Source: Stictocephala bisonia
Taxonomy: Eukaryota > Arthropoda > Insecta > Hemiptera > Membracidae
Reading direction: 5' to 3'
NCBI GenBank assembly: GCA_035578905.1
Contig: JAQJVL010002183.1
Span: 52,199-116,198 of the forward strand
DNA length: 64,000 bases
Positions within the stretch are counted from its first letter, which is position 1; the number at the start of each line of letters is the position of its first letter. This document shows, one piece after another, positions 26,401-33,384 of the stretch. The notes under the pieces were generated by a model. That model was not told the origin of the DNA. It ran no database searches and was given only the letters and a program-made list of their open reading frames with translations. A program made the position numbers and the translations under genes.

Positions 26401-29400
26401 CTACTTTGTAAATCAATAAATGATCATTATTTACCAAAAATTAATTCTCTTCATAATTTTTCCTGTTTTTAACTACTGACAAACTGTGTTCGAAATAGCC
26501 GGATTTTCGGTATAGCAGGGTTGGGAATAGCGGGACTCTACTGTATAATATATTAAAACAACACTTCCTGGTCATTTATTGTTTCAGAAAATTCCTATTG
26601 CATCTTTAAATACAGAAAACTTGGTAAGTCCTAGAGAGAGGTTTTGTTCAAACGTCAGCAATGTTTTCATTAGTTTCTACATAACTAATTTTGATATTAT
26701 CTTTAATAACTAAGTCCTTCAAAAAGTGATATTGAATGTCTATGTGCTTACTTTGCTTGCTGTTTTCATAACTTACGGTCAAATCAATTGCTCCTTGGTT
26801 ATCCACTAATAACATTGCTTCTGCTTCTTCAGAGAAATTATAATTTAAGTCTTCAACAATGTCCTTGATTGACAAGAGTTCTGATGTAGAAGCTGCTGCA
26901 ATGTACTCAGCCTATGTTGACAACAACGCTACAGATGTTTGTGTTCGAGAAAACCAAGTTACAGGATTTTCAAAACAAAATATTATACCTCCACTCATAC
27001 TTTTTCTGTCTTTTGGTTTTGTTGCCTTTTAGATAACATAAAACTCTCTTCCCTGCTTTCCAAAGTTGTTCAGTAAGTTTGTCCAGAAATTGACTTAAAA
27101 ATAAAACTGAAAATGTTATGTCAGGTCTGCTTGTTACTGATATGTACATGATAGAAACAATCAATTCCCTAAATGGAACATTTATGATGTTTTCATCTCT
27201 ATCTACTTTCAAGTTTACTTCTATTGGTGTTTTGGCTCCTTTACACTCTGACAAATTGAACTTTAATAGTACTTTTTCAATAATCTTTTCCTGCTTAAAA
27301 TTTGTTCTCTGTTCATCTCTTTCAAATTCAATACCCAAGAACTGTTTTATTTCTCCTAAGTCCTTTATGTTAAATTCTTTCTTTAAATTTTCAATCAGCT
27401 GTTTAGTTTCTTCTCCAAGAATCAAAATGTCTTTAACAAAAATTAACATAGTTATATTTTGTCCTGTATACAGACAAAAATCATTACTTGATCGTTTTAA
27501 ATTGTTATTTTCTGCAAATAAGTTCAACCTCTCATTCCAGCACCTAGGTGCTTCTTTTAGTCCATACAGAGAGCTTTCTTGAGTTTGTAAACTTTTCCAT
27601 TGGTCTCTTTACATCCTTCTGATATTTTAATATATACATTTGATTTTAATTTTCTATTAAGAAATGTAGTTTGTACATCAAGTTGTGTAATCTTACAGCT
27701 TTTTGCTACAGCTAAGAGATTACTATTCTTATAGTTGATAGTCTTGCTACAGGTGCAAAAACATTCATATCACATTCTTGCTGATAACCTTTAGCTACAA
27801 GTCTTGCTTTTTTGTTACCATTTTCTATTGTGCAAAAAATACATCTTGTGTCTATCGCCTTTTTACCTTCGGGTAATTCTGCTTCTTCCCGAGTGCCTAG
27901 CTTCTTATGAGCTTCTAGTTCTTCATTAATAGCATTTTGCCATCCTTCATTTGATACAGCTTCTTGATATGTTGATGGGTTTTCAGCTGTTAGCAAGCAA
28001 TACGCAGTATATATCTGATATTCTTGAAATTTTTGTGGTAATTTGACATTTCTTTTTCTCTGTTCATGCTGTTCTTGATGTTGAGTTTCTTCTGTGTTTC
28101 TTGGTTCATTTTGATCAGGCATTTTATATTCATCTTGTTCTTCATCTACATCATTCACATCATCTTCAAGTTCTGTTAATTTTAATTCTGTAACTTATTC
28201 CTTCTGAAGGAAGTTTATGTCATTTTCATTAAATCGAACATCTCTTGAGCAGAATATTTTATTGGTTAATGGATTCCACAATCTATATATATTTCCACTG
28301 TAACCAACCATATGACATTCTTGAGCTCTTGGTTCTAGTTTCCTACTTTAAGCAAGATTGTATGACTGGGCTTTGCATCCAAAAACTCTCAGTTCAGACA
28401 AATCTAATTTATCTAGAAAACTTTCTGCTGGTATATTACCTTTCAGTGCACTTGTTGAAGATCTGTTTTATTGGCAGGTTGTACATCTGATTGCTTCCCC
28501 CCATAAATGTCTTGGCAAGTTTGTTTCAGAAAAAAATAGTTCTCACTTTATCAAGAAGTGTCCCATTTAATCTCTCAGAAACTCCATTTTGTTGAGGTGT
28601 ATACCCTAAAAGTTGTCTCTAACTTAATATAGTATAGTGTAACTTAATATAGTATTTTCTCGACAGAATTTCTTGAATTCATTGGACATAATTTCACCGC
28701 CTTTATCACATCTTATCCTAGATGTTTTAATGCCATCTTCTTGAAGTTCTCTCAAATATTGTTAAGATTCTCTGCAGCTTCAGATTTATCTTTAAGTACA
28801 TAATCTACAGAGAAGTGTGACAAATCATCAGTGATTGTTTGGTGATATATTTCGTTGTTACTAGTGATCTGCGTAACAGGTCCTTCAATGCCTTTATGAA
28901 GAAGTTCTTCCACTCTTCTGAATCTAGGTCCACAAACTCTTTTAAATGGTAATCTAGATGCCTTTCCTTTCATACGGGGTTCACAAATATTATCACTCAC
29001 TGGTAGTCCTCTTTTTTAAGACTTTAAAGCATTTAGACATACAGTTTAAATGTCCTAAACGCTTGTGCCACAAATCTTGATCGCTTACCTTACTTATTTG
29101 GTATTTAGATTCACTTTCTGTACTCAATAAACTTTGTTTCAGAAAAGATTTAGTTCACATTCCATAGCAAATTTATTATCTCCTATTATTTTTGGTAAAC
29201 GTAACACTTATATTTTTCTTGTTCAGTTTTCTTACTGACAGCAAGTTATGAGACAGATTAGGTACTAATAAAGCTGTTATATAAATATTTTCATATGCTA
29301 AATTTAGAGTTCCTATTGTCTTGGAAATCATATTCTGGCCATTAGCAGTTTTAATTACATCTTCATTTTTCATATTTTCAACATTAGACAAAGGTTTTCA

Positions 29401-32400
29401 AAAGATTTATTTACTAAATGATCAGTTGCGCCAGAGTCAACTACAAATTCTAATAGGTTTGTCTTACCTAAAGCACTTAACAAACATTCTTCTGTGTTTT
29501 TACAAAAGTTATTGGATGTTTCCTCAATGCTTGAATCACTAACATTAGCATTATTAAGATGTTTACTATAATTACCTGCCATTTCTAGTGTGTCGATAGA
29601 AGTTTCCTCGACTGGTCCTATTTCTTCCTTGAAAGTTATTTGCTTCAAGAACCTCTGTGATAACTTGTGAAATTATATCTAGGCTTATTCTTAAGTTTAG
29701 GGAAATCAGCTTTGAAGTGATTTGCTTCACCACACTCAAAACATCGTTTTAGAAAATTATTTACATTACAGCGAATAAAATACTCACAAAGAAAATCATA
29801 CATGCAACAAGTAAAAATGGCTATGTCTACTGTGGCGTTGGCGGGCTCTGCTTCTTCCAGTAAAGTGAAAATTTGTCACATGACCATTGCCAACCTACTG
29901 CATGAAATTTGCTCGAAGCGGCACTGATCAACTTGTCAACTCTATTTTTTTTTTTAGTTTATATCTCCATAGATAAATTATTAGCTAAACTTTTATCAAC
30001 AGCATAAATTATGCCTTGCCTCACTTTTGGGAAATCATGTAAACAAGGGTATACAAAAACATTTGTTATAAAATACCCAATGCAGCTAAGAGAATGAAAT
30101 TAGTTTTGTTGGATTTAATTCTCTACAGACTGACATTTAGTACGCTTTATTCCGTCTTCTGGTTATTCTTCAATGATATGACAAACATTGGCAATTTTAT
30201 TCCCTCCAGACCCCCGCCGGGTGGGAATTGAGCGGGAGTTTCAAGTTGCACGTTCTTATTTTATTTCCTACATTTATAAAATTGCATAAAAAATATTAAA
30301 AATCTGAAATGTATAAAACAGAACATTCTGCATCAATAAGTACCAACTTTGTTGTGATTGCTTGATAATAAACATATGTTTTATTGATTTTAATGCAACA
30401 GCATAAATTATGCCTCAAGAGAGCGCCGTAATTTTACACGCTGCTACACACTGCCCTGTGTTTGATTATTAATCCATATAAATTCATACAAGTATGTTAT
30501 GTAAATGTTCATTCTTTTTTTGAAATAATGGTATTGTGATGTACAAAACGAAGTTTTATTCGATTTCGTAGGCCTACTCAATTACTAGAAAAAGATGTTT
30601 TACATTTTCCATAAGAACATTTTTGTTAATTGATCAAAATTCGTACAACTCTAGCATAAGTTAGTGAAATAGTTGATAAATGACCTATTAAACTTAATAT
30701 GACCAGAGGTTTTTATTGTAGATTGTTTTTAAGCCGACGTTTCCGTAAAGTGCGTTAGAAATCACAGTCTTTATTTATTCTACCTGTGATTAAAAAATAC
30801 TGTTAAAAGATAAAATTTTCCTTTTACACTCAAAGGCGCAGGAATAAACAAGGAAACTTTTAATGTGATTTGTGTTTTCTAGTGTAATTAGTTTCTTTAC
30901 AGTGATATTTCAAACTCGAGAGTTTATAGTTTTTTCTTTGACAGTAAATTACAACACAAATGTTCAGTAAATATCTATATGATCCCACATCTGTTTAGTA
31001 ATTTCCTTCTAAACAAATCCTATGAAAAGTAATACTTATAGAAAAGAAACAGTGCAAAAGAATAAAAATATTTAAAGTTATTTATTTATGGATAAATTAT
31101 GTTACAGTATTCTTTCAATCACATACATTTATGCTATTTTACTGTTAACTTTGTTTTCAGAAAAAAATACCTATTAATATTCATTTAACAAAAATATAGA
31201 TTTAAATAACACTTCACTCACCTGCCATATTGGAGATCGAAACTGAAAAATGAGAATCTTTTGTTGTTCCAACTGATAAACTGTAACAATAAAACAATTC
31301 AATACACATTCTACAATTAAAAAATACAACCTTAACACTTAATTGCATGGACAAAACTTTCTTGTTGAGGATGATGGGTTTGCAAAGGCTGTGAGTTTTA
31401 GTGATGGTACTAGTGGCCAGTGCTGCAACTCAGGTACTTGGCCATAACGTGTTGTGTGGCCATAACGTGTTGTGAAGATTTTAGGCGACGATAGGTTCTT
31501 TGTTCAGTTCTCTTAATACCGAAATAGCATCTGCTCAGTAGTTGCTATCGGCAAGGTCACAGCAAGAGAAGTTAGGAGTGTCCGTGTTGGGTGGTAGTCA
31601 GCGACCAGATGTTGTGTATCTGGCAAAATATGATCTTATCAAATAACTCTATTTTAAGGTTAGCTTAGGCATTTAAGGTTCATGTAGCTATCAAATGCCA
31701 TATTAGATATCATAAATATGTCATGCATATAATGTAAACTTTCGAAGAAATTTCTTTAAAAATTTATTTTTAAGTTTTTAGATTAAAAGTAGAAGACTAA
31801 GGTGGGCTGGACATGTGTGGAGGCGAGAAAATACCTCCATTATTAATTATATTGAACGATTGAACCCAGACGGTAGAAGACCCCTTGGCAGGCCAAGACT
31901 TAGATGGAGAGATCAGGTCCTCAAAGATATTTACAAATTGGGAACTACACCTGAGGCAGCAAAGAACAGAGCAGAATGGAGAGGCATTGTTGGCGAGGCC
32001 AAAAACCAACTGGGGTTTCAATGGCCAAGGAGGTAAGGTAAGATTGCATCTTTAGACAAGCACTTCCAAGGCTTGTGCGTGATTTGCACATTTCTGCATG
32101 AATGAGTGTTAATTTAGATTAACTCCATATTTAAATATGCTAGATTCAGGCTTAAAATATTCCTTATTTCACAAAACGTTCAAATAGCGTCATTAACAAC
32201 AACATTAAAAGGAAACAATTAAACACAACAAAGTCAACTTGAGCTTAACGTCAGTGTAAGGCTAAAGTCTAAACCCATGAAGGTAAATTTAGTTAGACCG
32301 CCCAAGAATTGAACCTGCAACCTGTATTAAAGTAAGGAGTGCTAATCACAAAGCCTAGCAAGAAGCTTTGTGGAGTATATCACTATTTTCTAGTTAAAAA

Positions 32401-33001
32401 TGTTCTAGGAAGATTATACAATAACTTTGTTCCTATAAACATTTTCAGGTTTTTTTTTTTTTTTTTTTTTTTTGTAAAATACCAAGTTGTGTCATTCAAC
32501 ATATTTGTTTAATTGATTGGTACAAGAATAATTACACCAATGATTAATAAGAATAATTTTTACAAAAATAGAATGAATCAGCCATGCATTCCATCTCAAC
32601 CATGCACGCACTTATAAAAATTTAAATGCATAAGCTTAAAATTGTTAATTTTCTTTCTATAAATATTTTTATCTTTGAAACTCTCTGACCACTCCCTCTG
32701 ACTACAGCCATGATGTTTCCTGATGTTATAGAAGTGAATTTTTTTTAGCTTTGAATTATTTGTGCTTTATTGTTTGTTTTCCCTAAATCCCAATTTTATG
32801 AGATATTAACTTGTCTATATAAAATAAAACCATAATACCTTCAAATTCAGTACATAATTCAGATGACTGGTCATGAAATGGATCAGCTCCAATGAGAGGA
32901 ATAAACGCTTCACTCCAAATGTTACATATTCGTTTGGCTTCTGTTGACTGAATCAGTAAATCCACAGCTAACTGTCCGACGTTTGAAACAGATATAGCTG
33001 G
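8333..33001 (-). CDS. Psmg2: Proteasome assembly chaperone 2 (PSMG2/PAC2), six of about seven exons, spliced
   Basis: The coding segments are 33001-32839, 31280-31222, 23179-23001, 20397-20284, 17861-17753 and 8428-8333. Each has an AG acceptor and, where needed, a GT donor. The phases agree at every junction: G|TT gives V, AG|A gives R, TG|T gives C. The product is 239 residues. It starts PAISVSNVGQLAVDLL, close to human PAVSVGNVGQLAMDLI, and continues with VVILSS...DCQLRESAVR, LPGAGFTKDL, LLKFCSDGDNTPEAL and a tail SWKFIYGGPSPVELFP. These blocks fall in the same order as in the 264-residue human protein. PSMG2 pairs with PSMG1 to chaperone alpha-ring assembly of the 20S proteasome in the cytosol and nucleus. 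The initiator exon (about 20 residues) was not found and may lie upstream of this window's right part. The introns contain most of the TEs between 8.4 and 33 kb. No stop or frameshift interrupts the joined frame, so the gene is probably functional. Confidence 0.92.
8952..11013. mobile_element. 33-bp-TIR element with 7-bp TSD, copy A (unclassified DNA transposon)
   Basis: The left end begins CATAGATCTTCTATTATACC and the right end complements as CATAGACCTTTTATTATACC. Both continue for 33 bp through CAGACAGTCCCATC. The 7-bp direct repeat GTAGTAG flanks it (8945-8951 and 11014-11020). Copy B at 45328-49157 has the same ends and its own 7-bp repeat TTATTAC, so the boundaries are well defined. No transposase is visible, so it is non-autonomous. 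The first 0.8 kb and last 0.45 kb match copy B. A 7-bp duplication would suit P-like or Dada-like transposases better than hAT (8 bp); that is inference. Confidence 0.87.
10052..10082 (+). other. Helitron-like 3' terminus inside copy A
   Basis: The hairpin CCCCATAGCGAAGCAAGGG is followed after 7 nt by CTAGT. A short stem-loop just before CTAG/CTRR is the hallmark of Helitron 3' ends. A similar end lies at 47088-47117. The matching 5' end could not be placed. Confidence 0.5.
11021..12388. other. PSMG2 intron sequence, nothing recognised
   Basis: I see no exon, terminal repeat or coding motif in this intronic stretch. Confidence 0.4.
12389..13657. mobile_element. Non-autonomous piggyBac-like element 3 (TTAA TSD)
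   Basis: TIRs CCCTTTCCACTC (from 12393) and its complement (ending 13653) are flanked by TTAA at 12389-12392 and 13654-13657. The body is 1.26 kb with no transposase frame. Close to the right end are two GC-rich hairpins in otherwise AT-rich DNA: GTCGGGCCCGGCCCGAC near 13578 and GTGGCGGGGCTGCCCCGCC near 13619. Its TIR starts with CCCTT like elements 1 and 2 but is otherwise distinct, indicating a separate subfamily. Confidence 0.88.
13658..14998. other. PSMG2 intron sequence, nothing recognised
   Basis: The sequence is very AT-rich, with no exon or TE terminus I can support. Confidence 0.4.
14999..17147. mobile_element. Non-autonomous hAT element (8-bp TSD)
   Basis: The TIRs TAGGGGTGTGCGAGTA (from 15007) and TACTCGCACACCCCTA-type (ending 17139; the last bases read ACTCGCACACCCCTA) are flanked by the perfect 8-bp repeat ATACATTT (14999-15006 and 17140-17147). 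T/CAGGG-type ends with 8-bp duplications define hAT elements. Both ends are rich in short TACTCGA/TCGAGTA words in both orientations, which can fold into stems. The 2,133-bp body has no recognisable transposase or BED finger. The perfect TSD suggests a fairly recent insertion into the PSMG2 intron. Confidence 0.9.
15915..15932. repeat. (TA)n microsatellite
   Basis: A short TA dinucleotide run within the hAT element. Confidence 0.8.
17753..17861 (-). CDS. Psmg2: PSMG2 exon (LLKFCSDGDNTPEAL)
   Basis: The acceptor TTGATTTTCAG precedes 17861 and the donor GTGAGT follows 17753. The 109-bp exon takes one base to finish Cys, then encodes INSKIPCVSLLKFCSDGDN and TPEALELAKVLDEWLNL. Human PSMG2 has MAVLLKFVSEGDNIPDAL followed by LNEWLQIL at this place. 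A longer ATG-started frame overlapping this exon (17660-17998) runs into intron on both sides and is not the real product. Confidence 0.92.
17862..19132. other. PSMG2 intron sequence
   Basis: Noncoding. The block near 18740-19080 has somewhat higher GC, but the frames in it (18744-18938 and 18939-19121) show no motif. Confidence 0.4.
19133..19499 (+). repeat. Tandem duplication of a 174-bp unit with X-box-like palindromes
   Basis: Unit 1 is 19133-19306 and unit 2 is 19328-19499. Both run from TATTTAACTAGTTTT to a CTTTCAG/CTTCAG end and are clearly alike throughout. Each contains GTTGCTAGGCAAC (19229-19241 and 19416-19428), an interrupted palindrome that fits the RFX X-box pattern (GYTRCC-N-RGYRAC-like). 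The units lie in the PSMG2 intron between its fifth and sixth recovered exons. Regulatory function is possible but not shown. Confidence 0.8.
19500..20283. other. PSMG2 intron sequence
   Basis: AT-rich, without recognisable exon or TE ends. Confidence 0.4.
20284..20397 (-). CDS. Psmg2: PSMG2 exon (LPGAGFTKDL)
   Basis: The acceptor CTTTATTACAG precedes 20397 and the donor GTAATG follows 20284. The 114-bp exon begins with the last base of an Arg codon and encodes TLQCKFLENKDGTETSG then VLDGDLFLPGAGFTKDLHLK, ending with two bases of Cys. The LPGAGFTKDL block matches the human IPGGGITKTL segment of PSMG2. Confidence 0.9.
20789..20835. repeat. T-run and (ATT)n microsatellite
   Basis: A poly-T run is followed by ATT trinucleotides. 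Confidence 0.8.
20935..21093. repeat. Tandem duplication of a 75-85-bp unit
   Basis: The block CCCCACCATAAAGGAAGTCG through GGCGAACGGGCAAAACTTG occurs twice in a row. The second unit has about 11 extra bases (GGGGATAACTC) in its middle. Apart from that the copies are nearly identical, so the duplication is young. I see no coding function. Confidence 0.85.
21094..22900. other. PSMG2 intron sequence with a GC-richer block of unknown nature
   Basis: The stretch 21880-22280 is richer in GC than its surroundings and has an open frame on the minus strand (21854-22246), but the translation shows no domain. It may be an unclassified repeat. A T-run lies at 22740-22758. Confidence 0.35.
23001..23179 (-). 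CDS. Psmg2: PSMG2 exon (VVILSS...DCQLRESAVR)
   Basis: The acceptor TATTGACTATTTTCAG precedes 23179. The 179-bp exon encodes NKTNEFLTSLMKLFQDLEV, then VVILSSLYDHERVDCQLRE and SAVRCCLCPLSYPLHSSTL. Human PSMG2 has SSGCARVIVLSSSHSYQRND followed by LQLRSTPFRYLLTP here, a clear match. The donor (AAG|GTTACT, intron starting at 23000) is not a strong consensus. It is chosen because it gives the phase needed to finish Arg with the next exon. Confidence 0.88.
23403..23880 (-). mobile_element. 33-bp-TIR element, fragment C (right end only, reversed)
   Basis: From ACCTTCCATACCAGACAGTC onward this matches, in reverse orientation, the last 0.45 kb of copies A (10570-11013) and B (48640-49157), including the CACGTTGAACC and GACGTCAGRCACTACGTCAC landmarks. 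A 4-bp deletion lies inside the TIR. No opposite end is visible, so the copy is truncated. Confidence 0.82.
23925..24150. repeat. Two 3' ends of SINE family 2, tail to tail
   Basis: The plus-strand piece (about 23925-24050) reads GACTACATTCGCTCATCC through GACGATCGGCGTCTTACG to an AATA tail. It is met directly by the reverse complement of the same segment (about 24060-24150), so both tails face each other. Neither has the tRNA-like head. Confidence 0.8.
24480..24876 (+). mobile_element. copia RNase H and 3' segment, inverted copy
   Basis: The segment translates with interruptions as EAEAMLLVNNQEAIDLTV, KHTDIQYHFLKDLVIKDK and ISYVETTENIADI, the RNase H end of a copia polyprotein. It is nearly the same as the minus-strand copia at 26640-26880. 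It continues through the same noncoding stretch (GTTGTTTTAATATATTATA then TTTGTTTTTG), so it is an inverted duplicate of that element's 3' end. Stops replace codons at two places. Confidence 0.88.
24877..25180. repeat. Candidate copia LTR (304 bp) between inverted arms
   Basis: The segment is bounded by TGTTGTAACTA and its complement TAGTTACAACA, the TG...CA inverted ends expected of an LTR. It sits exactly between two inverted copies of the copia 3' region. It contains AATAAA-type words. A purine-rich tract next to it is not obvious, so the LTR call is tentative. Confidence 0.55.
25288..26545. mobile_element. pogo/Tigger-like (Tc1/mariner) element inside copia
   Basis: The TIRs CAGTAAAGTCCCGCTATTCC (from 25290) and the near-complement ending TAGCGGGACTCTACTG at 26543 are flanked by TA (25288-25289 and 26544-26545). 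CAGT...CCCGCTATT ends with a TA duplication fit the pogo/Tigger group. A frame at 25828-26136 resembles only the tail of such a transposase. The inverted copia copy at 24757-24775 gives the uninterrupted site, which proves the boundaries. The 1,254-bp copy is non-autonomous. Confidence 0.88.
25828..26149 (+). pseudogene. Tail of a pogo/Tigger/jerky-type transposase
   Basis: The frame encodes an acidic stretch (DSDKSYEEDGNAQTDI), then ALDLALRYIKQQ and, after a one-base shift, RKKITDF. Tigger/jerky transposases end with a short helix containing QQ and a terminal RQxKITDFF-like motif. The DDE catalytic domain is missing, so this is a remnant carried by the TIR element. Confidence 0.6.
26648..26878 (-). 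pseudogene. copia RNase H segment
   Basis: It encodes EEAEAMLLVDNQGAIDL, SKQSKHIDIQYHFLKD and ISYVETNENIADV, the typical end of copia RNase H (DNQxAI..., KHIDIxYHFxxD, TxxNxADxxTKPL). A stop replaces the codon after IADV, after which TKPLSRTYQVF can still be read. Confidence 0.9.
26970..27711 (-). pseudogene. copia reverse transcriptase, C-terminal part
   Basis: From 27711 a frameshifted piece reads LDVQTTFLNRKLKSNVYIK and KLKKALYGLKEAPRCWNERL. It joins a frame (27527-26970) with LIFVKDILILGEE, NIKDLGEIKQFLGIE, SIMYISVTSRPDITF and ERDEQ. These are RVT_2 motifs. The catalytic YVDD box reads FVKD, so the first catalytic Asp is lost and the enzyme is dead. A frame break lies between KKAL and YGLK. 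Confidence 0.9.
27712..28158 (-). pseudogene. copia linker and N-terminal reverse transcriptase
   Basis: A Glu/Gln-rich linker (EEQDEYKMPDQNEPRNTEE) leads to NEGWQNAINEELEAHKKLG, KARLVAKGYQQE and FAPVARLSTIRIVIS. The latter are the opening motifs of copia RVT_2 (WxxAIxxE, KARLVAKG, FAPVARxxTIR). It is continuous with the following RT piece apart from a frameshift. Confidence 0.9.
28560..29080 (-). pseudogene. copia integrase segment
   Basis: Downward from 29080 the translation gives LWHKRLGHLN, the zinc-binding HHCC start of copia integrase. A frame break leads to ICEPRMKGKASRLPF, ELLHKGIEGPV and YHQTITDDLSHFSVDYVLK. The first catalytic Asp region (LxxDxxGP) reads LLHKGIEGP, so that Asp is lost. 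The DDLSHF motif remains. The remainder toward 28240 is poorly conserved and multiply shifted. Confidence 0.85.
29176..29760 (-). pseudogene. copia zinc knuckle and protease
   Basis: CFECGEANHFKADFP near 29740 is a CCHC knuckle whose last Cys is replaced (CX2CX4HX4 then F). Next comes EFVVDSGATDHLVNKS, the aspartic protease active site DSGA. A second frame follows (TANGQNMISKTIGTLNL, ALLVPNLSHNLLSVRKL), the usual copia protease end. The gag core upstream is missing. Confidence 0.87.
29765..30426. other. PSMG2 intron sequence, nothing recognised
   Basis: The copia homology stops at about 29760. The block 29800-29950 is a little richer in GC. No exon or TE end is visible. Confidence 0.4.
30427..30735 (+). 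repeat. Dispersed repeat, about 310 bp, copy 2
   Basis: Close match in the same orientation to 5762-6075, from CTACACACTGCCCTG to TTTTATTGTA, with scattered differences and a few short deletions. It is noncoding. Confidence 0.8.
31222..31280 (-). CDS. Psmg2: PSMG2 exon (YQLEQQKILIFQFRSPIWQ)
   Basis: This short 59-bp exon has acceptor TATTGTTACAG and donor GTGAGT. Two bases finish Val, then YQLEQQKILIFQFRSPIWQ. Human PSMG2 has VYSLPSRKLVALQLRSIFIK at this position. It is too short to be seen as an open frame alone; the phase match on both sides supports it. Confidence 0.9.
31405..31640 (+). repeat. SINE family 1, partial copy (head)
   Basis: It matches the first half of the copies at 4089 and 46285 (AATACCGA, the GTTGCTATCGGC block, GTTGGGTGGTAGT). 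A 17-bp tandem duplication (GGCCATAACGTGTTGTG) lies at 31441-31474. The 3' module is missing. Confidence 0.65.
31774..32036 (+). mobile_element. LINE ORF2 C-terminal fragment
   Basis: The frame reads RRLRWAGHVWRRE, then GRRPLGRPRLRWRDQVLKD and AAKNRAEWRGIVGEA. The pattern LRWAGHxxR...GRPxxRWxD...DRxxWRxxVxxA marks the very end of ORF2 in RTE-related and similar LINEs. It is 5'-truncated and lies in the PSMG2 intron between the two 5'-most recovered exons. Confidence 0.85.
32450..32473. repeat. Poly-T run (24 nt)
   Basis: A homopolymer within a PSMG2 intron, possibly the poly(A) tail of a decayed minus-strand retroelement. Confidence 0.8.
32839..33001 (-). CDS. Psmg2: PSMG2 exon 2 (PAISVSNVGQLAVDLL)
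   Basis: The acceptor TAATTTTCAG precedes 33001 and the donor GTATTA follows 32839. The 163-bp exon encodes PAISVSNVGQLAVDLLIQS, ICNIWSEAFIPLIGADPF and SSELCTEFE. The PA[IV]SVxNVGQLAxDL block is the signature of PSMG2. In human the residue before it is Met-19, so the missing exon 1 should encode about 20 residues and end in phase 0. No convincing exon 1 was found between 33 and 64 kb. Confidence 0.93.
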
Positions 33002-33239
33002 CTGAAAATTAATACAAATATAAGACCCTTTTGGCTAAGACATTCTTGAAACAATATATTATAGCTAGGATATAATATACTCCTAATTTATTATAAAGCA
33101 GAGTATATTCCTTTTTAAAATCAATTTTAATCTCATACCTCATTAAAAGAATTAGTATTTTAATTAGCATAATACGTGTTTGTACATATATAGTACAAGT
33201 GAATGTCACATAACATAAAATATACTTCAATATAAGTAC

Positions 33240-33355
33240 AAAATTTACAAATATTTATTACAATACAAGTACATACAAAATTTACAAATATATCAAAATA
33301 CATGCACAAATATTTACATTATAAGTACAAAATGCACAAATATTATGGTGATCGA
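33240..33355 (+). repeat. Half copy of the 48.3-kb palindrome
   Basis: Repeats of ACAAGTACAAAATGCACAAA type end in AATATTATGGTGATCGAT, the same sequence as the left arm of the palindrome at 48246-48442, up to just past its centre. The other arm is absent. Confidence 0.75.
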
Positions 33356-33384
33356 TTTCGGTAAACCACTCTCACCTTCCTTAG

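Larger units (their letters stand above)
25181..29760 (-). mobile_element. copia (Ty1/copia) retrotransposon, decayed, split by a pogo/Tigger-like insertion
   Basis: Reading from 29760 downward, the segments are a zinc knuckle, protease, integrase, reverse transcriptase and RNase H, then the 3' noncoding region to 25181. This is the copia gene order (integrase before RT). The gag part and the 5' LTR are missing. Several frameshifts and stops break the polyprotein. The DNA between 25290 and 26543 is a later insertion. The element lies in the PSMG2 intron in the same orientation as the gene. Confidence 0.9.

Noticed and set aside
27118..27582. 154-residue plus-strand ORF
   Set aside because: It is the antisense shadow of the copia reverse transcriptase.
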